From contig NC_087257.1 in the NCBI RefSeq assembly GCF_037042905.1, positions 27,465,501-27,529,500 on the forward strand: a stretch of DNA of 64,000 nt, written 5' to 3'. Made by a program: the position numbers and the translations under genes. This DNA comes from Lytechinus pictus (taxonomy: Eukaryota; Echinodermata; Echinoidea; Temnopleuroida; Toxopneustidae). Position 1 is the stretch's first letter, and the number at the start of each line of letters is the position of its first letter. Of the stretch, positions 19,439 through 31,400 are shown in pieces. The notes under the pieces were generated by a model. It did no database searches and was not told the DNA's origin. It saw only the letters and a program-made list of their open reading frames with translations.

Positions 19439-22400
19439 GTAAGATATAATTCAACTTCAATCGGTTTTTCTATGACTATGGCATGTTGTTTGGAAAATAA
19501 TTGCGGCTGCTGCTGCACAAACATGACACTGACAAAGCTGCAGTGTCGGGCGGGCCTGAGCGCGGGGAGCGCAGGCTCATTTTGCGATAAAGAAGCGTGG
19601 GATATATATCTTCTTCTTCCGGGTGTAGTACAGACCTCTGGGTAGAGTATTTTCGTACTTTGTGCAGTGCTGAAAAACTAGTGTGCCATGCTGCATTGCC
19701 AAACCTCAGTAAACTGAAGGGGAATGAAGCATACGCAAAATGAAGAGAACTTTAACCGAAGGAGTCTGGTTGTACACTGTTTAATATCTGGGCTATTTTG
19801 CCTCAGCTTAACTTTGGATCACAGTATAATTTACATAAATATTTAAATTAGAAATAACAACCAATCAAACTAAAGAAAATGGAAGGATCGAACTAAAATG
19901 TAAGAACCCAATTCATAAGATAAACCAATATTCCAATAAGGAATGAGATGAGATGACTAAGATGTCTGGTGATTATGTAATAATGGAAGTAGAAACTAAG
20001 GAGTCAGGTGAGGGATGGAATGAGTGAAACACCTGAAGAGAGAATAGAGAAGGAATGAAGATGACAAGAGAAACACAGGAAAGGCATTCAGAGTAGAATG
20101 AATGAATGACGACTGAATATCATTAAACTCAAATAACCTAAGTCCAGACTGCAAGGGCAGTACTGAAAAGAAATGCAAATGAACTAAAGTCTAGACAGAA
20201 CAGAAATGTAAAACACCTGAAGAAAACACAAGTCAAAGGAAATAAACAAAATAGGTAAATGACAAATTAACAATCCTACAATATGCTTATGAGGTTTAAA
20301 GTTCAAGGTGTATGTACATATTATTAGGTACTAAAAGGGCTCCTTGTGCAAGTAAAAACTAACTCCTTTTCCATCTAAGCCTGGCGCAGCGTTATCCCGT
20401 CCAACTGCCTCTTAGTCTTAAACTGTTCCAGAGAAGAAGCAGATGTTACACTGGTAGGGAGCTGGTTCCAATGGCGTACAACACTAGGAAAGAAGGAGTT
20501 CTGAAACCCAGAGGTCCTACACAATTGTTGTCGATATTGAGTATGTCGTCGTCCAGATGATCGTAGTGCTGGGTAGAGGTAAGGTGGTTCAGGTGGGATG
20601 GCAATCAGTCCATGAAGAATACGGTAGAGCATGATCACTTTCAGATGAGCTCTCTTTTCAGCGAGAGACTGCCATTTCAATGAGTGAAGCATTTCGGTGA
20701 CACTGTGTCTGGGGTGGTAGTCTCCAAGTGTAAACCGAGCAGCACGCCTCTGAACCATTTCAAGTTTCCAGATGTAGTCTTGGTATTGAGGATCCCAGGC
20801 TGTTGCTGCATACTCAAGGATAGGTCGTACATATGTCCTGTATGCCTGGTCCTCGTGTACTATTTGCTTTTTTACATGTACTGTCAATATGCGTCTTCCA
20901 GCTGAGCTTGGAGTTGATGTGTACTCCGAGGTACTTGGCATATCGTTTGTGTAAATTCGCAATTATTAGTTTAAACAAAAGGAAAATAACCCTGAAAGTT
21001 TCTACTCTAACATTGATTAGTTATTCCATCAGTTTAAAACCCCTTCCTATGAATTTTTTATTCCAAACTCCAATTTCCAAAGAATAAGACAAAAGTCAAA
21101 ACTGCCACTCACGAGTCACGTCACCTGCTCACTTAACAGTAACCCAGGTATCTCTCCGGCCCGCGAAGCGGGCCGGAGCCCAGGAGCTCACCGTGCATTT
21201 ACTCATACTCGCGGAACTAGGGTAGATTGTGGTCACAATAACTAGGAAAGTAAATTGTGAAAACAGAAATTATGCACTTGGTTCGAATGAATTCCAATTC
21301 AATTCAATTTATTTCACATTTGCATAAAAAGACAATACATACAATTAAAGTGATAAAAGGCATATAATACATGAGATCACACAAAATACAGAGAATACAA
21401 ATGTGTGGAATTTAACAAAGGCCAAAGGCCTATCAAAGGCAAATCCCAAAAGGTTGCAAGCAGGAAAAAAGTTTTATAGATAAAAACAAAACATTAAAAA
21501 AAAAAAACTAACCAAACACAAAAGGAAACGACAAAACGGCTTAAGGAACAATTCATGAGTTTACAAGATTTTTTTTATACTTTCTTTTAAAAGAGTTGAG
21601 TGTTGGACATAATTTAAGATCAATGGGTAAACTATTCCACAGAGTGGGTCCAACATATTCAATTGTAGTTCGTGAGAAATTAGGCAAATAAAAGTTGTCA
21701 GACTGTCTAGTAATGTAATTACAAACATATTTGTTTTTCACAAATAAATCATCATAAAAAGAGGGAAGAGCATTGTGAAGAAACAAGTACATGAAATTTG
21801 CAATTTGATAGCTGTTTATATGACTGATAGTAAGTAAATTAAGTTTTTTGAACAAAGGTTGTGTACTGATTCTTGGGGAGGAATTGGTAATAACTCTTAT
21901 TGCACGTTTCTGTAAAACAATTATTCGGCTTAAATGGACCATTGCACAATTACCCCAGAGTATATTGCAATAATTAAAGTAGGGCAAGACAATCGATTGA
22001 TATATCATTAGAAGTATGTTTAATGGAATTGAATTTTTTAATCTGTTGATTGCACCAATGGATTTAGAAACTTTACAAGATATATAATTTATGTGGTCTT
22101 TCCAAGTCAGTTTGTTGTCTATGACTACACCCAAAAATTTCATAGAATTAACTACAGGAATTTTACTATTTTGAATAAAAATATCAAAGTTGTCAGATGA
22201 AATGTTTTTATTTTTAGGTTGAAATATCATACAACATGTCTTGTCAACATTCAATTTTAATTTATTGGCAAGAAACCACTCATTTATTTTTTTCAGTTCT
22301 AGATTTATTGTTGAGGTTAAATCATCTATATCATCCCCAGATAAAAACAAGTTTGTATCATCTGCAAAAAATATAGAGTGTAGGATATTACTAGCATGCT

Positions 22401-25400
22401 GTAAATCATTTATAAAAATCAAAAAAAGTAACGGGCCTAACACAGAGCCTTGGGGCACTCCGATATTGACATGTTTCATCTCAGAAGAGACATTTACCAC
22501 GATTATATGGATGAAGGTCTATCGTGTGGCAGGATCCTGACATCGAGGCACAGACCACTCATTCAATGAACAAGGTTATGATATATTGTAACCTTACCAC
22601 TCATTCAATGAACAAGGTTATGATATATTATAACCTTGTTCTCAGTTACATCTCCATGTGTGGCAAAATAAGGGTGGCAATGTTTGGCTTATTTTCTCTT
22701 TTTCTATAGGACAAATGTTTGATTTTCTTACACTGTCAGTTTTCACTACAGCTACCCATCATATAAGGCTCTTATGTAAATTTAATTCTTTAAATTATTT
22801 TTTCTTAATTAAAAATAGAGATTGAAAAATGAAAAATTTCTTGCCATATTACTTTCCACCAATAGAGGGCGTACACAATAATCTGCCCAAAATTCAAGTT
22901 TTTGAGCGCTCTGGTGAATACAAAAATTATTCCCAAATTACTAATGAAAAATAAATTGCAACTGTATGGAAATTAGTATTTTTGGTCACAAAAGTGATAT
23001 TTTTATGATTTTTTTTAGTGTGTGCTATGTACAGCATTGGCATACCATAGTCCTACCTGTAGATTTCCCACAGGCAGGATGGTTGCAGTGAGCCAGTGGC
23101 ACAGACTGGAACCTCAAAAAAAGTTCTGTCGCGGTAGCTCTCCTTCTTTCAGAATTCAATACAAAATTGCTGATCAAGACCGAGGCTATAGCACTAGCGC
23201 ATATAGACTTGATCAAATTTGCGTATGTGCCCTACACTCTCGGTACCGGTCTCAAACTGCCATTTTGCTATGAATTCTGAAAGAAGGAGAGCTACCGTGA
23301 CAGAACTTTTCGTTTTTTGAGGTTCCAGTTTGTGCCTCGATGTCGGGATACTGCCACAGGATAGACCTTCATCCTTCATAATTTCTGTTTTCACAATTTA
23401 CTTTCCTAGTTATTGTGACCACAATCTACCCTAGTACCGTGAGTATGAGTAAAAGCTCCCTGGGTTAACTTAACAGTAGAATCCTGACATAGAGGCACAA
23501 ACTGGACCCTCAAAAAATGAAAAGTTCTGTCTCGTTCGTTCAAAATTGAAAACAAAATGGCCAATCGATACCGAGAACGAAAGCGACATAGCTAAAAGTC
23601 TAACTTTTTTTGAGGGTCCAGTTGCAGTTACAGTTTGTGCCTCGATGTCAGGATTCTGTGTCACGATAGACCTTCATCCATATAATCGAGGTAAGTGCAT
23701 AATTTATTTATCCCCTTTTATTTGGTGTGTTATTGCGACCCCATGGCCCATTCTACCCCATTTTGGAGAGTACCCATGTCTGCCTATTATTAGACGGACA
23801 AGTCCTGGGCTCTGGCCCGCTCCCTGGGTTACCGCTCACTCTGCCCAACCATGCCAACATAAACAATTTCTTCTTTTTCCATGTAGTACAATCTATTTTT
23901 GGTGTATAATCGCACTTTTTTCAGGTATGGTGTGGATGCGCGATGCGAATTATGTGCAGGTTAAAACAAATTCATCCTGGTGGGTGTTTCATAAAGCTGT
24001 TCGTAAGTTAAGAGCGACTTTAAGAACGACTGGTGATCCTTTCTTGTGGTAAATGGTATATTCATTGGCGATGGTTTAGCGCGTAAGAAAGGTTCACCAG
24101 TCGTTCTTAAAGTCGCTCTTATCTTACGAACAGCTTTATGAAACGGCCCCCTGTTGTGGAGATACTATGACAATGCTTCTTGTACGTATTGTGAACTTGC
24201 ATGATTTTGGCAAGATGGGGAATCCCATCTTTCTATTTAGAAATGTACACAGACTTCAGATCGATTTTAATGTGAGATTAGTATAGAAAGGATCGCCCTC
24301 TTTCTCTTTTTATCTAGCTCCGTTTTAATAGTAAACCACATCATGATTTTATCAGGATGAATTCAGGAAAGAAAAAGTGGGTTAATATTTCTCAAAAAGG
24401 TGATAAAACCACAAGTGGGAGCCCCCCTCTTTCTCTTTTCAGTTCCTTTGCTGTTCAAATATCAGCAGGTATTAAACACTAGAAGTTAAATCCGGTAGAT
24501 GTCGGGTCCGGAGGGATCGGAATATAACAGGTCACTGAGAGAGAACTATTGGGTTTAAGTCACTCATTCTATGAACAACGTTATGATACATGTATAACCT
24601 TGTTCTCTGTTACTATTCCCTGTGTGGTGAAATAAGGTTGGCAATATTTGGCATATTTTCTCTTTTTCTGTGGGACAAATGCTTGATTTTTTGACACTGT
24701 CAGTTTCCATTACAGCTATTCATCATATAACTTGGCTCTTAAATAAATTTGATTCTTTAAATTATTTTTTCTTTATCAAAAATGGAGATTGAAAAATGAC
24801 AATTGTCTTGCCATATTACTTTCCACCAATAGAGACCGTACACAAAAATATGCCAAAATTTCAAGTTTTCGAGCGCTCTGGTGAATACAAAAATTACTCC
24901 CAAGTTACTAATGAAAATTAAATTGCAACTGTATGGAAATTAGTATTTTTGGTCACAAAAGTGATATTTTAATGATTTTTTTAGGTGTGTGCTGTGTACA
25001 GCATTGGCATACCATAGTCCTACCTGTAGATTCCCCACAGGCGGGATAGTAATGAACCCTTGAGTGGGTTTCAGGGTCAAGGTGAGGATGTGTAATTTGA
25101 AGATTAAATCAAATGTAAGGTAGCCTTAAGAATATTTCAAAACTTTGATTCAGCTCTTTTCAACCAGATTAAAAACAAAGAAAGTAAGAACTTATGAATA
25201 GGTATGTTGCAAAAAAAATAATTGAGAAATGAGGTGTTTGCTTCATAGCATCAGTTAGAGCTCATCAAGACCTTTCATTTAATACCTCATTCATTTCAAT
25301 AGCCCCAGTAACAAGAAAGTTATGGTAGTTTTAATTTCGAAAAATCGCCTATTCAATTCTTATGTATTCCTTTGTTTTTGAAAGCAAAAGTTGTGACCTT

Positions 25401-28400
25401 AATTGGGACCAAGGTGCACTAATAGAAAACAACAATGCACATACATTGGCATATGGAAGTGCCCAACATCACTCCAATAAAAGTTACAGACGCCGCCGAA
25501 ACAGGGACATAAAAAACACCTTTAGCGTCAGTAGATTTCTTTCAAATTTCACCATAATGTAGTTGAAATGTTGTTCTATCGGAATGAATACCTTTTAGAG
25601 TGGGATGATACCTGTAATTATGAATAACAAGAGGTTGAAAGCAAGGCCAAAGTTCCAGTAGCGCACAGGGTCGCAAGATCACCAAGTGAGATTTTTTTTT
25701 CAAGTCTAGACAGCTGCCATAAACATTCAACTATGTAAAAACAATGATGTCATGGGGAATAACCTTTCTTTGCACATGCAAACACAATACAAAGCAATAC
25801 CCCCACAGTCACCCTGAGATTATAGGCAGCACACTCAATTGCTCATTCAGAATGCACCTAGAGGGCGCTTTTGCAACATACCTATTTTGAATTTTGAATT
25901 GGAGGGTCACAATTTGTAAAATGCTATATCATATGAATGGCATTGTAATTAGTCGCAAACATGTTTAAAACAAATTTCATTGTTGTTGTTGCCTTCATTA
26001 AACTTGTTTGACTATAGGAGCCGTTTCCACATACTTTTTATTTTACCTGTATCTCAATAAAAATTAAATTTTCTACTGACTACACCAGGCACTTCCAGAG
26101 CGTTCTTTCACCATCGACTATGACAACAACACGTTCCTGAAGGATGGTCAGCCATTTCGCTATGTCTCAGGGAGCTTCCATTACAGCAGAGTTCCAGCTT
26201 TCTATTGGCAGGATAGATTGATGAAGATGAAGATGGCCGGATTGAATGCTGTTCAGACGTAAGGGCACTTTCTCTTTTTTTGTTGTTAAGATTGGGAATC
26301 AGCTTGTTCAACGTTTAAGAATTTTGTTTTGGTGTAGTTGTGTAAATAGGTTAGACCTTTGAATTTTGTGTATCTATCCAGTTCTCTGGCTAGTCTGCAA
26401 GCACAGACCCTGATTGAAACTTTGATCAACAAGTGTGTCTCCATGCAAAGACTAGCACATACAAAACTTCAATTCAGGGCGAGAGGGCCTTCAGTACACA
26501 AGTAGGCTGCAATTCAGACCCTTAACTCGAGTAAAGGGTTTGCACATTAGACTAGTCTCTGGCTGTCATGTTACTTCTCAAGTCTAAGTAAAAGAAAGAT
26601 TTTTAGTATGATATTAATGGACTGATCTGATGTGATCTGAAGGTCATAAACTTAGAGGGCAATGGTCACACCTGGGTCAGTGCAAGTAATATGTGGTGAT
26701 CAGTGTAGCTTCCTGTATGAGCTGTCAGAGGGATTGTAAACATCGAGTATCACAATTTATTTCAAAATTGATACACCAATTATAGGACAACTTTCCCTTT
26801 TAATTAACAATCAGCTCTATAGTCATTTTTATTAGTCATGGTTTTGTGTGCAAGTAAATAGGTTTGTTTTCAAACTTTGTCCATCACTATTAATGTTAAG
26901 AATTATATATATATATATATATCTCTCAAAGAGTAAAAGAAGGATTTAAAATGAAATTTCATTGTGAGGTGAGAAAAGATTTGAGATGTCAATTTATTCC
27001 AGTGTTCTGCTGGACTCTTTACTTTTCTTGGACATCTCCATGTCATTGAATCTGTATTTCCTATCCATTTAATTTGTTGCTCTCTTTCCGCCTCTCTATC
27101 TGTCTCTCCCCCCCTCTCTCTCTCTTCCTGTCTCTTCTGTAGGTATGTAATATGGAACTTCCATGAGCTCAAGCCTGGAACGTTCAACTTTGAAGGTGAT
27201 CACGATATCGTCTCATTCCTCAAGAAGGCCAATGATACAGGTCTAGCTGTCATTCTCAGAGCGGGACCATACATCTGTGGTGAATGGGACCTGGTGGGTG
27301 TTTCATAAAGCTGTTTGTTACTTATGAATGACTTTACACACGACTAGTGATCCTTGTTGTAAATGATATATACACCAGATTTCATTGATGTTGATTTAGC
27401 GCCAAGACAGGATCACCAGTCATTCATGAAGTCGCTGGTAACTTACAAACAGCTTTATGAAACACCTACCTGTTATGTAAAAAGTGAAATACATGTATTG
27501 TAGGGTTAACTTACTTACTTACTTGGATTTACTTGGATATAGAGACATAAAGTTTGTAGCTTATTTGCCCCTTGTCACGTTGGATAGTCTCTGGTAGGGT
27601 AAAAACTTTAGTGGATGTTTTCCAGTGCCTCTCAATAGCTGATTTGAACACATTGACACTAGATGCAGAAACTGCTTCCTCGGATAAAGCATTCCATTTA
27701 TATACACTCCTAATTGAAAAGGCATTTTGCCTTATTCGCAATTTGCATCTATTTTTTCTTAATTTCATGCTGTGACCTCTGGTTCTAGTGATCATGAAGT
27801 GCATGTTACACTTGTTTTTGTTAATTTTTTTCATGCAAAATAGATGATCCCAATGAATAAAACCCAGGGTATTACATTGAAATATGACAGAATAATAATG
27901 GGACCTTATATACATATTGGTATCATATTGTTATTTGTTGGAGCTGTAGCCGAGTACTAAGATCTTTCTTGTAAAATGCATGCTTGTAAATGTAAGTGTT
28001 GAATCTTAGTTTATGGTACCTGGAATAACATATAAAAAGAAGATTGATTTCATTGGGATAAAACATGGCTTGAAATAAAGCATTCCATTGGCCTGCAAAG
28101 GGAGGGGGTATGTCTCTACTAACCCCATAAAGCTGGACTTTTGATAGGATATCTCTTGATAGAATATTGAAATTGAAGAATCAAACATATTGGACTTACT
28201 GGAGTTTAATACCCCTGTGACGAAGTGCATGTCTCATCATTGTTTTAATATCTCTCTATGACAGGGTGGTCTACCTGCATGGCTATTGGACATCCCTGGC
28301 CTCGTCCTCAGATCATCAAATGATTGTGAGTTGATAATTTATTCTTTCATGATCTTTCTAAATAAACCAATCATGCTTATTTGCAGGAACTCGTACCTCC

Positions 28401-31400
28401 ATGTCAATCCTTTGTATTCATTGAAAGTAGGACATTCAGATGGAAAAAGGAATGATATTGAATTCGCAATTATTTTCATTATCATACTTGGAAAACTTTG
28501 TAGGAGGGACAAACAAATTCGACCAAAAAAAAAAGAGGTTCAAGGTCACTACCATTTCCAAAAGCACTTCCCAGTCAAACAGTTTATAACAGCTAGAGGC
28601 AAAAGTGGTCAAATGTCATTGCCATTTCCGGGAGCACTTTTCTATCAACATTTTTCTGATATTAAGAAGAAGAGGTCAAAGATCACAACTATTTAAAACA
28701 CCAACCATCCAAAAAATTTGTGACTTAAAAATGGTAAATAATTAATCTTGAAGATTGTACACCACCCTTCATTCAACATAGATGTACAAACATTCTCAAA
28801 TAATAACAATAGGCCTAGTTCATTTATGTAAAATACTTTGGGTTTCTAAGCATTGTATTTATTACACCCGGTCATCGAATCCTGGCATGCCCGCACACAA
28901 TGTATCCTAATTCACCACACTGTGGGGAGCATTCCACTAAGAGATCCAAGATTCAGTTGCTAGGCATTCTACATTAAGCTTTTGCATCCCACTGGGTACC
29001 CATTTAACACCTGGGTGGAGAGTGGCAAAGTGTGGATTGATTGCTTGCCAAAGGACGCTCGGCAGTGGTGAGATTTGAACACGACCCTCTAATTACAAGG
29101 CAAGAACCAGACTAGACCAAAGCTTCGGTCTCTGTCATATTGGTTGTTCCGCTGAACTCCACTCACCAATTACAGAGACCGAAGTTCGAACTCGATCTGT
29201 ACAGGGACTCAATGGCCATATGTTTATGTATTTAGTTCGGATAAACCAGGAAAGTGGGAGTTGCGCGACAGCCGAAGTAAGTCACTTTATTTTCCTTTTA
29301 AGTTTATTTTTCCTGTTTTGGTGCATTTCAGGCCAAAACGGAATAATAATCTTTATTTTGGTCCAGTTCTTTTTATATATTTTTATGAAATAAAGACGAA
29401 AATCGATGAACCCCTTTGGGTGGATTTGCATTGTTAACCCCCTAATGGCGGCTGCATAATCACGAGCCGTCTGTGTACGAGGAGAAAAAAAAATGTTAAA
29501 GAAATACCTCGAAACAGACGGCTGCCACCTGTCTAGAGCCAGACCTGCCACACCACAACTCTTACATACATTCACAACTATATAATTTTAGGATTATGTT
29601 TTTCTCTTTATTGTAGTCTACATGGCTCATGTCACGCAGTGGATGAATTACTTCCTGCCAAAGGTCAAGCCGTACCTTTACGCCAACGGAGGCCCTGTAA
29701 TCATGGTTCAGGTAGGTTTCGTTCATGTAAATGTGTAAACGGAATTGTCACTTTTCCGTGTGTACAAAGTCTATGGGGAAACGGAATTTCCGTTTTCTGA
29801 CATGCTGAAACGGAATTTGAGATTTTCTGAAACGGAAAAGGCAATTTTTTTAAACGGAAAATCACTGTCCCTAAAACTGCTTTAACTAGTGTAAAGACAG
29901 GGTAAAGATGCAATATTCATGAAGCATATCAGTGGCTTCATTACAAACATTGTCTTTTCTCCCTATTTTGTCTTTACTCTGAGATATGAGAGAATCGATA
30001 TCCTGGTGGATGTCATAACTTTTGTCATAAAAATGATATTTGCAATGCATATAGAAACATAATGTTATACGTGTTTTATAAATATTATTCTCATTCCTGA
30101 TATGTAGGTCGAGAATGAGTATGGAAGTTACAAGACGTGTGACCACGCCTACCAGAGAGAACTATACCACCTGTTTAGGAAGAACCTTGGTCCAGATGTA
30201 GTTCTCTTTACCACAGACGGACCTAATGATCACATGCTACAATGTGGTTCCCTGCAAGATATGTATGCTACCATAGACTTTGGTTCAGGTCAGTTGTTAT
30301 GGGTCATCTTTATAGTCTCGATTCATGGTGATAAACGGTTTCCCGCTGGCACAGGTGACCAATATCACCAGCTTTCGCTTGCTTCTGTTAACTTTGGTTG
30401 ACCAGCCGCATGAACAAAAGAAATAGTGCCTAGGCGATTGTATTCGCCACAGAAAAGCTCTAACTCTGTATTCATACTGCGCATTTGTAGTATATACACA
30501 TTTTAATTCTTGTTTTTTGTAGTAAATTATAATTATTTTGTGATTGGCCGTGCTGTATGATTTGATATTGATGCTGCAAAAGGAGACAAAAAGCAACTAA
30601 ATTGGAGTGTCATTTTTATGATGATGATGATAGATAGATTGGAACTTAGATAGATCTAGTTCGATAAGTTATACACATAGATAGGCATATGATTACATAA
30701 AGAAAAACAGAAAACACAAAGAAAGATAGAGAGAGAGAAAACAAGAATGATAGTCTGAGTTGTCATTGTAATAGTGGCATACATATAAAGAGAGAGAAAG
30801 GGACTGAGAGAGTTATGAATTCCTAATGATCAATTCTCTTGAATCTCTCACAAACTCTGCTGTTATGTGCAATTGTTTTCTTTCTCTCTCTTCATTTATT
30901 TCCCTCCTTTTCTCTAAAAAAGTACATACATTTTTTTTCTTTTTCATAAAGGTTCCAATCTGACAGCTGTTTTCCAAGAAATGAGGAAATTTGAACCAAA
31001 GGGACCATTAGTAAGTGTTGCATTTCTCCCTTGTCACTCTCCAAATAGTAAATTGTAAATATTCCTGGTGGTGGGTGTGAAAACATGTTTTCTTATTCTA
31101 TGGCTTTAGATTTTTATTTATTTATTCATTTTTTTTGGGGGGGTGGGGTGTTTCATAAAGATTTTGTCTGACTTCGAGTAGTACTTAAATTTCACTTTTG
31201 TGCAGCATATAACGCATCAGCTTATTGGTCAGATCATGTGCACATGGGATGCGCACTACCACATATCCATCAGTCAGATTGAGCGTTAAATATCAAGTAT
31301 GCGTATTACTCTTTGTGAAAAAACCCTGAAACTGTTTTAATAAAGGCTAGTTCAGTCGGTAACAAAAACAGCTCCAGCTGCATTTTACATAGAAATGCAA

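Larger units (their letters stand above)
21180..23462. repeat. large inverted pair flanking a LINE insertion
   Basis: About 90 bp at 21180-21273 (with TAGGGTAGATTGTGGTCACA) reappears inverted at 23377-23462. The LINE at 21300-22505 and smaller palindromes lie between them, so a larger foldback was probably invaded. Confidence 0.65.
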
